Origin: Acetomicrobium sp. UBA3949
GTDB taxonomy: Bacteria > Synergistota > Synergistia > Synergistales > Acetomicrobiaceae
DNA length: 12,925 nt
Direction of reading: 5' to 3'
NCBI GenBank assembly: GCA_002385485.1
Contig: DGDP01000036.1
Location: 40,234 to 53,158, forward strand
Shown here: one piece after another, positions 6,564 to 12,925 of the stretch
Position numbering within the stretch: the stretch's first letter is position 1
How the letters are laid out: each line of letters begins with the position of its first letter
Notes under the pieces: generated by a model
What the model saw: only the letters and a program-made list of their open reading frames with translations
Told to the model about the DNA's origin: nothing
Databases searched by the model: none
Translations under genes and position numbers: made by a program

Positions 6564-7343
6564 TTAAATTCTATTTAAAATCTCCCTCGCGGCCTTCACG
6601 CCCGAAAGCAGCATCCCCCCGAAGATGGGCCCCATCCTGGGACCCCCGAAGGTGGCGTTGGCTGCCATTCCGGCCACATAAAGACCCGGGAATACCTCGC
6701 GGGTGTTTTCTATTGTCAACTTCTCTGCCCTATCGGGCGACATAAACTTCTCGCCTTCAATGTTGCCAGTTGTCGTGAAAAGCCTGCCCGGCATCTTGCG
6801 CGCCACTACTCTTACTACTTCAGTGTCGTGTCCCGTAGCGTCTATCACATATTTGCAATGAATAGACAGTGGATCAACGTGAAGGCCTGCCATCTCCACG
6901 GCCGTCCAATTTACAACGAGCCCATTTATCCTCTCTTCATCATCCACCACTACGTCCTCCACGCTAAGGGCATTAAATATCGTCGCTCCAGCCTTCACGG
7001 CCTTGCTCGTTAACGTGCTCACGGACTCGACGGAATCGGCAGTGTAATATCCCTCAACCTCATAGGGCTGTACATTGACGCCCAGCCCTTCTAAGATTTT
7101 TTTAGCTTCCTGCTGTATCACTATCTCATTAAAAAGCATTCCGCCTCCCCACATGCCACCGCCAACGCTGAGCTTGCGTTCGTAAAGGGCCACCTTCTTG
7201 CCAGCCCTGGCCAATTCGAGAGCTGCCACCAGCCCAGAGGGGCCTCCGCCAACTATGGCAACGTCGAGCTCTAGACAATTCATTAGCTTCTTGAAGTACC
7301 CTTCAACTATGGCTTTTGTTATAATCAACTCATCGAGCTTCAC
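6564..7343 (-). CDS. thi4: Thi4-type thiazole synthase, probably sulfide-dependent
   Basis: Thi4 builds the adenylated carboxythiazole phosphate half of thiamine from NAD, glycine and sulfur. The 259-residue length fits prokaryotic members. The dinucleotide-binding motif VGGGPSG is at residues 31-37, followed by GGGMWGGGMLF; the C-terminal GMAANATFGGPRMGPIFGGMLLSG is a Thi4 signature. In yeast the sulfur comes from an active-site Cys in a suicide reaction. Here that site (EMAGLHVDPL) has His155, as in archaeal and anaerobic bacterial Thi4s that use free sulfide catalytically. The GTG start has GGGAGGTG 7 nt upstream. Expression is set by a promoter, TPP riboswitch and terminator directly upstream. 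The related archaeal ribose-1,5-bisphosphate isomerase annotation is a common misnomer; the TPP riboswitch supports the thiamine role. Confidence 0.94.
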   Translation of the reverse strand: MKLDELIITKAIVEGYFKKLMNCLELDVAIVGGGPSGLVAALELARAGKKVALYERKLSVGGGMWGGGMLFNEIVIQQEAKKILEGLGVNVQPYEVEGYYTADSVESVSTLTSKAVKAGATIFNALSVEDVVVDDEERINGLVVNWTAVEMAGLHVDPLSIHCKYVIDATGHDTEVVRVVARKMPGRLFTTTGNIEGEKFMSPDRAEKLTIENTREVFPGLYVAGMAANATFGGPRMGPIFGGMLLSGVKAAREILNRI

Positions 7344-7379
7344 CTTAAAGCACCTCCCATTGATTTAATTTTCCGTAAT

Positions 7380-7420
7380 AAAAAATCTAAAAGCCGCTCT
7401 TCGGCGGCTTTTAGATTTTT
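7380..7420 (-). terminator. Riboswitch-controlled terminator in the thi4 leader
   Basis: Bases 7381-7397 and 7404-7420 form a perfect 17-bp stem with a six-base loop, ending in a T-rich tract on the minus strand. It lies between the TPP aptamer and the thi4 start. CCGCC in its 5' arm (complement of 7403-7407) can instead pair with GGCGG in the 3' part of the aptamer (complement of 7465-7469), a possible antiterminator. TPP binding should therefore favour termination before thi4. Confidence 0.88.
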
Positions 7421-7453
7421 ATCGAGATTTTCGGTTGATTTAATTTTTTCGGC

Positions 7454-7534
7454 TCGCCCTTCCTCCGCCAGCATTACCTGGGTCAGGTCTAGGGGTATGC
7501 TCTCAGCCCCGCCGTCGCGAAGCACCCCCGGCGA
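7454..7534 (-). promoter_or_regulatory. TPP riboswitch (THI element) of thi4
   Basis: Read on the minus strand, the segment has the thi-box core: GGGGCTGAGAG, then ACCCC, then ACCTGACCCAGGTAATGC and GGCGGAGGAAGGG. The ends TCGCC and GGCGA close the P1 helix. It sits between the promoter and a terminator hairpin in the thi4 leader. It is a second, independent TPP aptamer in the window, distinct in sequence from that of thiC outside the conserved core. Confidence 0.95.
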
Positions 7535-7555
7535 TATATTTTTCATATATAAAAT

Positions 7556-7584
7556 ATATTATTACCTTCTCCCAAATTCGTCAA
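7556..7584 (-). promoter_or_regulatory. Promoter of the thi4 leader
   Basis: On the minus strand TTGACG (complement of 7579-7584) and TAATAT (complement of 7556-7561) are spaced 17 nt apart, each matching five of six consensus bases. The predicted start of transcription falls about 15 nt before the TPP aptamer, as expected. Confidence 0.8.
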
Positions 7585-7664
7585 ACAAATCACATATTTT
7601 GAAAGGTCTTTAATCAAATGACATACTCCAAAACAAGCCATGAATCCGCTCTTCTTGAAATTAG

Positions 7665-8195
7665 TTATTGGCTGGCATTTTCGTAGCCTTTATCAATGGG
7701 GAGGTTTTCGCCTCTGGCAGCGGTCGTGGAAAGCTCGTCGCAACGTTCGTTCTCCACATTCCCGTCATGCCCTCTGACCCAAAGAAATTCTACTTCATGT
7801 TTTTCGCATAACCGGAGCAGTTGTTCCCACAGATCAACATTCAAAGCCCTTTCCTTTTTATTGCGCATCCATCCATTGGCCTTCCACCTCTTTACCCACC
7901 CCTTATTCATGGCGTCGGCGAGATACCTCGAATCAGTATAAAGCTTGACCTTACACCTGCACTTTAGGGCGCTCAATCCCGCTATGGCTGCATATATCTC
8001 CATTCTGTTGTTCGTCGTAAGCCTGAATCCTCCCGATATTTCCTTTCTGTGGCCGTTGTAAAGCAAGACTACACCATATCCTCCCGGGCCGGGATTGCCT
8101 AAACAGGCACCGTCGGTGTAAATGGTCACCTCTTTCAATTCCTCTCTCTTTTCCTCTTCTTCGAAAGTCATCATCTCCCGCCTTTCACATTTCAT
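7665..8195 (-). CDS. rnhA: Ribonuclease HI
   Basis: RNase HI cuts the RNA strand of RNA/DNA hybrids, removing primers and R-loops. All four catalytic acidic residues are in their family motifs: Asp in YTDGACLGNPGPGG, Glu in NNRMEIYAAI, Asp in YTDSRYLADAM and Asp in GNVENERCDELS, with the assisting His in WVRGHDG. The basic handle WVKRWKANGW is also present. I prefer the ATG at 8193-8195 (176 residues), which has GGAAGG about 10 nt upstream; a GTG at 8213 would add six residues but has no ribosome site. Either start leaves an acidic, charged N-terminal extension of some 20 residues before the fold, without a recognisable hybrid-binding domain. It lies downstream of the tRNA cluster on the same strand. 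Confidence 0.95.
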   Translation of the reverse strand: MKCERREMMTFEEEEKREELKEVTIYTDGACLGNPGPGGYGVVLLYNGHRKEISGGFRLTTNNRMEIYAAIAGLSALKCRCKVKLYTDSRYLADAMNKGWVKRWKANGWMRNKKERALNVDLWEQLLRLCEKHEVEFLWVRGHDGNVENERCDELSTTAARGENLPIDKGYENASQ

Positions 8196-8237
8196 AATCA
8201 CAATGCCTTCCACTAAAAAAACGAAACAAAGTCTACG

Positions 8238-8257
8238 ATTCCATTTAATTCCATTTA
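8238..8257. repeat. Tandem duplication of a 10-bp unit
   Basis: ATTCCATTTA occurs twice in direct succession upstream of rnhA. It looks like a simple replication-slippage duplication; no role is evident. Confidence 0.6.
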
Positions 8258-8282
8258 GTCAGATCCATAGGGTAAATATGCA

Positions 8283-8319
8283 AATATCCCCCCGCCAATT
8301 GAATTCGCGGGGGGATATT
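8283..8319 (-). terminator. GC-rich hairpin downstream of the tRNA cluster
   Basis: AATATCCCCCCGC (8283-8295) is the exact reverse complement of 8307-8319, with an 11-base loop containing GAATTC. It lies 37 bp after the last tRNA gene, where a terminator or processing signal would be expected. On the minus strand only a broken T-rich stretch follows, so termination may be partial and could allow read-through into rnhA. Confidence 0.6.
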
Positions 8320-8355
8320 CTATAAAATATACGCCCTCTTCGGACTTAATCTCTA

Positions 8356-8431
8356 TGGCTCCGGCGGCAGGACTCGAACCTGCAACCTAGTGGTTAACAG
8401 CCACCCGCTCTGCCGGTTGAGCTACGCCGGA
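8356..8431 (-). tRNA. tRNA-Asn (GTT)
   Basis: The 7-bp acceptor stem TCCGGCG/CGCCGGA, D arm, T arm with GGTTCGAGTCC and anticodon loop CTGTTAA (anticodon GTT) are all intact. The 3' CCA is encoded. It is the last of six tRNA genes in the transcript. Confidence 0.97.
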
Positions 8432-8445
8432 GTATGCTTTTTATC

Positions 8446-8520
8446 TGGAGGCGGCACCCGGATTCGAACCGGGGTATAAGGGATTTGCAGTCCCCTGCCT
8501 TACCACTTGGCTATGCCGCC
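8446..8520 (-). tRNA. tRNA-Cys (GCA)
   Basis: The acceptor stem is GGCGGCA/TGCCGCC, the anticodon loop CTGCAAA gives GCA, the T loop is TTCGAAT, and the discriminator base is U as required for Cys. CCA is encoded. Confidence 0.97.
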
Positions 8521-8528
8521 GAGATCTC

Positions 8529-8603
8529 TGGAGCGGAAGACGGGATTTGAACCCGCGGCCCCCACCTTGGCAAGGTGGTGCTCTACCCCTGAGCTACTTC
8601 CGC
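8529..8603 (-). tRNA. tRNA-Gly (GCC)
   Basis: The acceptor stem is GCGGAAG/CTTCCGC, the anticodon loop TTGCCAA gives GCC, and the discriminator is U. CCA is encoded. Only 8 bp separate it from tRNA-Cys. Confidence 0.97.
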
Positions 8604-8636
8604 ATTCTCTTACCTTACCTCATGTTCTTGCCTTTG

Positions 8637-8662
8637 ATTCTTTCTTTCAATTCTTTCTTTCA
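8637..8662. repeat. Tandem duplication of a 13-bp unit in the tRNA spacer
   Basis: ATTCTTTCTTTCA occurs twice in a row between tRNA-Phe and tRNA-Gly, itself built of TTTC units. It lengthens the spacer but touches neither tRNA. Probably slippage; no function is evident. Confidence 0.7.
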
Positions 8663-8663
8663 A

Positions 8664-8739
<76 letters not shown>

Positions 8740-8760
8740 TCTCGCCACCCGGTCAAAATA

Positions 8761-8837
8761 TGGCGGGGCTGACGGGACTTGAACCCGCGGCCTCTGACGT
8801 GACAGGCCAGCGCTCTAACCGGCTGAGCTACAGCCCC
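8761..8837 (-). tRNA. tRNA-Asp (GTC)
   Basis: The acceptor stem is GGGGCTG/CAGCCCC, the anticodon loop CTGTCAC gives GTC, and the discriminator is G as required for Asp. CCA is encoded. Confidence 0.96.
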
Positions 8838-8853
8838 GCATATTGCTGCCTCA

Positions 8854-8928
8854 TGGTGGGCGGAATAGGGTTCGAACCTATGACCCCCTGCGTGTAAGGC
8901 AGGTGCTCTTCCGCTGAGCTATCCGCCC
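8854..8928 (-). tRNA. tRNA-Val (TAC)
   Basis: The acceptor stem is GGGCGGA/TCCGCCC, the anticodon loop CTTACAC gives TAC, and the discriminator is A. CCA is encoded. It is the first tRNA behind the cluster promoter. Confidence 0.97.
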
Positions 8929-8940
8929 TCAGCGCGTATT

Positions 8941-8970
8941 AGTATAACCGTGACCCGGCAATTCTGTCAA
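8941..8970 (-). promoter_or_regulatory. Strong promoter of the tRNA cluster
   Basis: On the minus strand TTGACA (complement of 8965-8970, perfect consensus) is followed after 18 nt by TATACT (complement of 8941-8946, five of six). The start point would fall a few bases before tRNA-Val. The GC-rich stretch right after the -10 (ACGCGC) fits a stringently controlled stable-RNA promoter, though that is inference. Confidence 0.9.
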
Positions 8971-9089
8971 TCTCAATGGGACCGCATTTTTCAAAAAGAC
9001 CAATTAAAAATCATAACGTAATTTAAATTGACGAAAAATGCAGCTTCACACTCGAATCATCCCTCATGAAAGGTAAGTAAGCCCTATTT

Positions 9090-10193
9090 TTAGTATAGCA
9101 TTGTCCTCTTCCAGAAACCCCGCAAAATGTCGTCCAGCTGATCCAAGTCCATAAGAAAGGCGTCATGCCCATTATCGCTTTCTATTTCGTCGTAAAAGGC
9201 TTCGGCGCCGGCTTCCCTGGCTTCGGAGACTATCCCTTCAACCTGCCAATTGGGAAAGAGAAGATCGCTCGATATGCCCACGGCCAAAAGCTGGCCGCCA
9301 ATCCTTGAAAACGCTTTTTTAACCCCTCCCCTGCCCTCTCCTATATCGTGCAAATCCATAGCCCTGGTCAAGTATAAATAGCAATTTGCATCAAACCTTT
9401 GCACCAACTTTTCGCCATGATGGTGAATATAGGTTTCGATCTTGAATTTGCCGTCCCAATCCCAGGGAGCGCCGAAGGCCAGCTCCCTCATGTATCTTTT
9501 GACAAAAGTTTCCTCGCTCCTGTAGGTGATCATGGCCAACATCCTCGCTATGGCGAGTCCTCGTTCCGGAGGAGCCGAATCGTAATAATCTCCTCCTCGC
9601 CATTGGGGGTCTGCCATTATCGCCTGGCGCTGAACCTCGTTGAATGCAATCGCCTGAGGATACGTAAAGGCAGGAGCTGCTATCACTACGGAGCGTTTTA
9701 CGGCTTCGGGAAACATCACGGCCCATTCCAAAGCTTGCATCCCGCCCAAAGAACCTCCGATTACACATTCGAGCTTCTCGATGCCAATAATCTTTAAGGC
9801 TTCATGCTGCGCTTTCACCATATCCCTGACGGAAAATACAGGAAAACGCATACCATAGGGACGCCCATCATCATCGCAAGGGCTCAAGGGCGAAGTACTC
9901 CCGTAAGGGCTCCCCAAGACGTTGAAGCAAAGAACGCAAAACCTCTCTGTATCGATGGCCTTGCCGGGACCAACCAAAGGATCCCACCACGCCTCAGGCA
10001 ATCCGTGGACGTCAGGGCCGGCGACATGATGACTCCCGGTAAGGGCATGACATACCAGTATCACTCCTCTGGCATCTAAAGGCCCGTACACGGCATAGGC
10101 CTGCCTGACCTTTTTTAATACCCTGCCGGACTCCAGATGAAGCTCTGGTATCTCTACCATTCCAATGGTTTCTTCCAGGAACTTACTTACCAC
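9090..10193 (-). CDS. metX: Homoserine O-acetyltransferase MetX
   Basis: MetX acylates homoserine, normally with acetyl-CoA, to activate it for sulfur incorporation. It has an alpha/beta hydrolase fold. The catalytic triad is visible: Ser148 in the elbow GGSLGGMQ, Asp310 in GISSDLLFP and His343 in NGHDAFL. Other family blocks are CHALTGSHHV, NVLGSPYGSTSP and SHHVAGP. The 367-residue length is normal. The start is least certain: GTG at 10191-10193 has AAGGCGGG about 10 nt upstream and gives an N-terminus that reaches the conserved region after a dozen residues. The gene lies 24 bp downstream of metY, in one operon under the SAM riboswitch. Some MetX homologues use succinyl-CoA; acyl choice cannot be proven here. 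Confidence 0.95.
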   Translation of the reverse strand: MVSKFLEETIGMVEIPELHLESGRVLKKVRQAYAVYGPLDARGVILVCHALTGSHHVAGPDVHGLPEAWWDPLVGPGKAIDTERFCVLCFNVLGSPYGSTSPLSPCDDDGRPYGMRFPVFSVRDMVKAQHEALKIIGIEKLECVIGGSLGGMQALEWAVMFPEAVKRSVVIAAPAFTYPQAIAFNEVQRQAIMADPQWRGGDYYDSAPPERGLAIARMLAMITYRSEETFVKRYMRELAFGAPWDWDGKFKIETYIHHHGEKLVQRFDANCYLYLTRAMDLHDIGEGRGGVKKAFSRIGGQLLAVGISSDLLFPNWQVEGIVSEAREAGAEAFYDEIESDNGHDAFLMDLDQLDDILRGFWKRTMLY

Positions 10194-10217
10194 GGACAGT
10201 TTACCCGCCTTCTTTTT

Positions 10218-11501
10218 TTAAATTGAACTTAAGGCACGATCGAGGTCGTCGATGATGTCCTCTACATCCTCAAGCCCTATGCTCAATCGCACCAATCCGT
10301 CCTCTATTCCCGCCTTTTCCAGCTCCTCTCTGCTTAGTTGGCTGTGGGTGGTTGAGGCAGGATGAATGGCCATGCTCCGGGCATCCCCTATGTTCGCTAT
10401 GATCGAAAAGAGGTTCAAGCTATTCAGAAACTTCCTCCCCGCCTCAATTCCTCCCTTCAAGCAGAAAGCTATCATGCCGCCATATCCCTCTCGGAAGTAC
10501 TTCTTCGCCCTACCGTGATGGGGATGACTCTCCAAGCCGGGATAGGACACCCAAGCCACTTCCTCGCGTTCTTCCAGGAATCTGGCAACGGCAAGGGCGT
10601 TTTCGCTGTGCTTTTTCATCCTGAGAGACAAGGTGCCGATGCTCATCCAAAGAAGATAGGCATCGAAGGGGGACATGCACCCTCCAATATCCCTCAGAGC
10701 GCAGGCACGCAGTTTGGTCGCCAGTGCTTTTGTACCGAAGGCCTCGGAAAACACCACCCCGTGGTATGCCTCCTCCGGTTCGGTAAATTCCGGCCATTTC
10801 TTCATACTTCCCCAATTAACGTTACCACCGTCTACAACTACTCCCCCTATGATGTTGCCGAAACCGCTGAGATATTTAGTAGCCGAATGGACCACTACAT
10901 TTGCTCCCCATTCCACTGGCCGACAGAGGGCAGGAGACATGAAAGTATTGTCCACTATCAGCAAGGCTTCGTTATCTCTCGCTATGGCAGCAAGCTCCTC
11001 AAGGGGAGCTACGTTCAGACTTGGATTTCCCACTGTCTCGGTTATTATGCAACGAGTTTTCGGAGATACAGCTCTTGCCACTTCCTCAGGATCGTCCGTA
11101 TCAACGACACTTACTTCCACGCCGAATTTAGAAAAGATATTCGAAAGCAAAGTCAAAGTCCCGCCATATACCTTGCGTCCCACTACGACGTGGTCGTCCT
11201 TTTTGCAGATTAAAGAAAGCAATTGATTGAAGGCCGCCTGCCCCGACGAAGTGGCAACAGCAGCCGAACCGCTTTCAAGGTCTGCAATTACCTCTTCAAA
11301 AGCTGCAACCGTAGGGTTTCCGATTCGAGAATATATGAAACCTTCCTTTTTCAGCTCGAACAGAGACGCGGCCTCCTCGGCGGAACCGAACTTGTATCCC
11401 GCCGTCAAATATACGGGAAGTCCAAAGGATCCAGTGCTTGGATCGTGATCCCACCCCGAGTGAAGCGCCCTGGTCGAAAATCCTTTTAAATCTTTTTTCA
11501 A
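10218..11501 (-). CDS. metY: O-acetylhomoserine sulfhydrylase MetY
   Basis: MetY is a PLP enzyme that replaces the acetyl group of O-acetylhomoserine with sulfide to give homocysteine. The PLP lysine is Lys209 in HSATKYLSG. Other motifs are YSRIGNPT, ATSSGQAA, ETVGNPSLNV, DNTFMSPALCRP and, near the C-terminus, HPASTTHSQL and RLSIGLED, all typical of the Cys/Met metabolism PLP family. The 427-residue length, with the extra insert around NWGSMKKWPEF, favours MetY over the shorter MetB/MetC types. The TTG start at 11499-11501 has AAAGGAGG 8 nt upstream. It is first in the metY-metX operon behind a SAM-I riboswitch. Its cofactor is the product of PdxS encoded in this window. Confidence 0.95.
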   Translation of the reverse strand: MKKDLKGFSTRALHSGWDHDPSTGSFGLPVYLTAGYKFGSAEEAASLFELKKEGFIYSRIGNPTVAAFEEVIADLESGSAAVATSSGQAAFNQLLSLICKKDDHVVVGRKVYGGTLTLLSNIFSKFGVEVSVVDTDDPEEVARAVSPKTRCIITETVGNPSLNVAPLEELAAIARDNEALLIVDNTFMSPALCRPVEWGANVVVHSATKYLSGFGNIIGGVVVDGGNVNWGSMKKWPEFTEPEEAYHGVVFSEAFGTKALATKLRACALRDIGGCMSPFDAYLLWMSIGTLSLRMKKHSENALAVARFLEEREEVAWVSYPGLESHPHHGRAKKYFREGYGGMIAFCLKGGIEAGRKFLNSLNLFSIIANIGDARSMAIHPASTTHSQLSREELEKAGIEDGLVRLSIGLEDVEDIIDDLDRALSSI

Positions 11502-11531
11502 CTGATTGGCCTCCTTTGGTGAAGTTTAATT

Positions 11532-11567
11532 AAAAAGCCTTCTCCCTTAAGAGGGAAGAAGGCTTTT
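11532..11567 (-). terminator. SAM-riboswitch-controlled terminator before metY
   Basis: On the minus strand AAAAGCCTTCTTCCCT pairs with AGGGAGAAGGCTTTT around a short CTTA loop, with one bulged T, and ends in a T-rich tract. AGAGGGA at the 3' edge of the aptamer P1 (complement of 11574-11580) is perfectly complementary to TCCCTCT in the terminator's 5' arm (complement of 11550-11556). That pairing is the antiterminator. When SAM is bound, P1 forms and the terminator folds. Confidence 0.9.
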
Positions 11568-11576
11568 CGCTCGTCC

Positions 11577-11684
11577 CTCTCATCACTCAACCTTTCGGTT
11601 GCAGGTTTTGGCACCACGCTCCCCAAAGGGTAAGCAGGTTGCCGGGCTTCGCAGGGCCAGTCCCTCCGCCGCTCTGGATAAGAG
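11577..11684 (-). promoter_or_regulatory. SAM-I (S-box) riboswitch of metY-metX
   Basis: On the minus strand the segment has the S-box landmarks in order: CTCTTATCCAGAGCGGCGGA, GGGACTGGCCC, GCGAAGCCCGGCAACC, GTGGTGCCAA and GATGAGAG. The first and last elements pair to close P1. It lies on the same strand as metY, about 75 nt upstream. It should switch off the operon when S-adenosylmethionine is plentiful. A weak candidate promoter just upstream on the minus strand (TTAGGC, 16 nt, TAAAAT) is not convincing. Confidence 0.95.
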
Positions 11685-11744
11685 TTCCAAAATATTTTAT
11701 CAGTATTTACGCGTTGCCTAATGATACCATCTTTCCGTCAATTT

Positions 11745-12587
11745 TCAATCGGAGGCTGCAAATTTTTCAAAGTTGCAGCCAAAGATGGACTTTAAAAAGT
11801 CGTCACTCATATCAAGTTGGGCTAAAAGCCTCTTATATCGCTCTAACGAAAGAATGGGATAATCGCTTCCGTAAAGGAACTTTCCGGCCAATCCCGCCGC
11901 TTCGATGGCTTTAAAAATAGCCGGGTCATAAAGAAAGGGCGCGGCTGCCGTATCGTAATATGCGTTTTTTAGGGCGAACTTCATCTCGGGCATCATCTCG
12001 TAAACCCAAAGCCCGCCGCCGAAGTGTGCAAATATCACTTTTACTTCGGGGTGATTGAGACAAAAGGCCGCCGCTTCCTTAGGGCCCACATTACCCTTTC
12101 CGGGGTAGTCATGGCCGACGGGCTCCGCGGTATGAATCATCACAAACATGTTCATCTCGTGGCAGGCAGCAGCAAGCCTCCACGTTTCCCTGGCATCGGT
12201 GATATCGAAATCCTGCCCCTGAGGAAAGATCTCGCCTACCCCTATCAGCCCTTCCTCCCTGCACCTTTCTATCTCCTTTACGGCGCCCTTCGTCAAGGGG
12301 GGCACCACCACCATTCCCTTAAAACGGTCGGGGTGCTCTTTCACTGCGGAGATTACGTAATCGTTGCAGAGCTTACATAAAGCCAGATCGCTGAAGGAAA
12401 AACCGAATATAAGGCTTTGCTTGATGCCATCGGCATCCATTTGAGCAATCACGTCGTCCACAGTTGCCCATCTGTGCACCTTGCCTCTGGCGAGCATTCC
12501 GAAATAGGGCTCACTTTCAGCGATCCTCTCCCAATCGCGTATGACCTCCGGAGGATATACGTGGACATGGCAATCAACGATCCTCAC
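11745..12587 (-). CDS. Metal-dependent amidohydrolase (amidohydrolase 2 family), substrate unknown
   Basis: The 280-residue protein is a TIM-barrel hydrolase or decarboxylase of the amidohydrolase 2 group. The metal-binding HxH motif is CHVHV (His7, His9). Further metal or catalytic residues are His152 (MIHTAEP), His188 (FAHFGGG) and Asp242 (LYGSDYP), all at the expected strands. There is no signal peptide, so it is cytoplasmic. The GTG start at 12585-12587 has GAGGGGGC about 7 nt upstream and overlaps the stop of the upstream metF as GTGA, indicating translational coupling. Characterised relatives include carboxymuconolactone-type decarboxylases and other ring or lactone hydrolases, so the reaction cannot be named. 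No terminator is visible between its stop and the metY leader. Confidence 0.82.
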   Translation of the reverse strand: MRIVDCHVHVYPPEVIRDWERIAESEPYFGMLARGKVHRWATVDDVIAQMDADGIKQSLIFGFSFSDLALCKLCNDYVISAVKEHPDRFKGMVVVPPLTKGAVKEIERCREEGLIGVGEIFPQGQDFDITDARETWRLAAACHEMNMFVMIHTAEPVGHDYPGKGNVGPKEAAAFCLNHPEVKVIFAHFGGGLWVYEMMPEMKFALKNAYYDTAAAPFLYDPAIFKAIEAAGLAGKFLYGSDYPILSLERYKRLLAQLDMSDDFLKSIFGCNFEKFAASD

Positions 12588-12906
12588 AAAAGAGCCCCCT
12601 CGCTATTTTTGTCATTTACGAACCCCTCTCGCAGGATTTCTATGTTAGAAGATATTTTTCTTGCAACATGTGCCTTATTCATCGTATATAAATGTATCCC
12701 TCTCACTCCAGAGGCTATCAGATCCACTATCTGGTCCGTGGCATAGGCAATGCCTGCTTCTTCCAGTGAACGAGGATCGTCGGCATACCTGTGAAGAATC
12801 CTGACGAACTTCTTTGGCAGCGAGGCCCCGCAAAGAGTTACTATCCTTTCGATTTGATTTTTGTTCACCACTGGCATAATTCCTGCCGATATGGGCACTT
12901 CTATGC
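12584..12906 (-). CDS. metF: 5,10-methylenetetrahydrofolate reductase MetF, C-terminal part
   Basis: The visible 3' end encodes about 106 residues matching the C-terminal third of MetF. Diagnostic stretches are GIEVPISAGIMPVVN, the IVTLCGASLPKKF block, EEAGIAYATDQIVDLI and GVRGIHLYTMNK. MetF reduces methylenetetrahydrofolate to methyltetrahydrofolate with a flavin cofactor, for methionine synthesis or the Wood-Ljungdahl methyl branch. The frame stays open to base 12906, where genomic sequence ends in adapter; the GTG at 12898 is an internal Val codon, not a start. The gene is truncated by the contig end, not by mutation. Its last codons overlap the amidohydrolase start by 4 bp. Its place near the metY-metX operon fits methionine supply. 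Confidence 0.88.
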
Positions 12907-12925
12907 CTGTCTCTTATACACATCT
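12907..12925. other. Nextera transposase mosaic-end adapter remnant
   Basis: The final 19 bases are CTGTCTCTTATACACATCT, exactly the Tn5 mosaic end added by Nextera/tagmentation library preparation. It replaces the genomic sequence expected to continue metF, so it is untrimmed adapter at a contig end. Translated on the minus strand it creates the artefactual peptide start MCIRDR. Confidence 0.97.

Noticed and set aside
7340..7546. 68-codon minus-strand frame that begins with ATG and overlaps the thi4 start as GTGA
   Set aside because: It runs straight through the TPP aptamer and the terminator hairpin, has no ribosome site before its ATG and resembles no protein family. It is a chance open frame in a structured leader.
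8984..9041. Inverted repeat GCATTTTTC / GAAAAATGC between metX and the tRNA promoter
   Set aside because: The arms are only 9 bp, A/T rich and 40 bp apart with no U tract directly after; a metX terminator here is possible but not supported enough to list.
10362..11213. 283-codon plus-strand frame opposite metY
   Set aside because: Antisense shadow of metY with a protein sequence that matches nothing recognisable.
12675..12923. 82-codon minus-strand frame starting MCIRDR
   Set aside because: The start comes from the adapter sequence and the rest is an out-of-frame reading of metF.

Overview
The window is about 13 kb of ordinary chromosomal DNA from what looks like an anaerobic, probably thermophilic, amino-acid or peptide-fermenting bacterium. 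The Synergistota (Acetomicrobium/Anaerobaculum-like) are my best guess. The reasons are the style of the proteins, a four-subunit 2-oxoacid:ferredoxin oxidoreductase, a prokaryotic Thi4 paired with a short ThiC, and the high share of GTG and TTG starts. That assignment is inference; no rRNA or marker gene is present. The right end is not genomic: the last 19 bases are the Nextera transposase mosaic end, so this is an assembly contig ending in untrimmed adapter.

Layout from left to right. At 1-435 (+) is the 3' part of a PfpI/DJ-1 family gene, which converges on thiC (468-1754, -) across a bidirectional terminator. thiC has a TPP riboswitch in its leader whose expression platform looks translational. 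Divergent from it is pdxS (2142-2984, +), without pdxT, with a leader hairpin that would cover its own ribosome binding site. A 180-bp gap bounded by a 17-bp inverted repeat follows. Then comes a minus-strand operon, read right to left: a FlK-like hot-dog thioesterase (6001-6408) and a korDABC-type oxidoreductase (ferredoxin, alpha, beta, gamma; 3165-5936). Next is thi4 (6564-7343, -), with a good promoter, a TPP riboswitch, an intrinsic terminator in its leader and a second terminator after the gene. RNase HI (7665-8195, -) follows, then six minus-strand tRNA genes (transcribed Val-Asp-Phe-Gly-Cys-Asn) behind a near-consensus promoter. Then come metX and metY (9090-11501, -), preceded by a SAM-I riboswitch and terminator. 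Last are an amidohydrolase gene and the 3' end of metF, overlapping by 4 bp, on the minus strand.

The theme is cofactor and methionine metabolism under RNA control. ThiC makes the pyrimidine and Thi4 the thiazole half of thiamine; both are governed by TPP, which is also the cofactor of the Kor enzyme. PdxS makes PLP, the cofactor of MetY. MetX and MetY make homocysteine by direct sulfhydrylation, and MetF supplies the methyl group for methionine. Thi4 (if sulfide-dependent, as its active-site His suggests) and MetY both consume free sulfide, which fits an anaerobe.

I found no CRISPR array, phage gene, transposase or defence system, and no convincing new multigene system. The least explained items are the pdxS leader hairpin, the inverted-repeat element after pdxS, the thioesterase next to korDABC, and the amidohydrolase coupled to metF.
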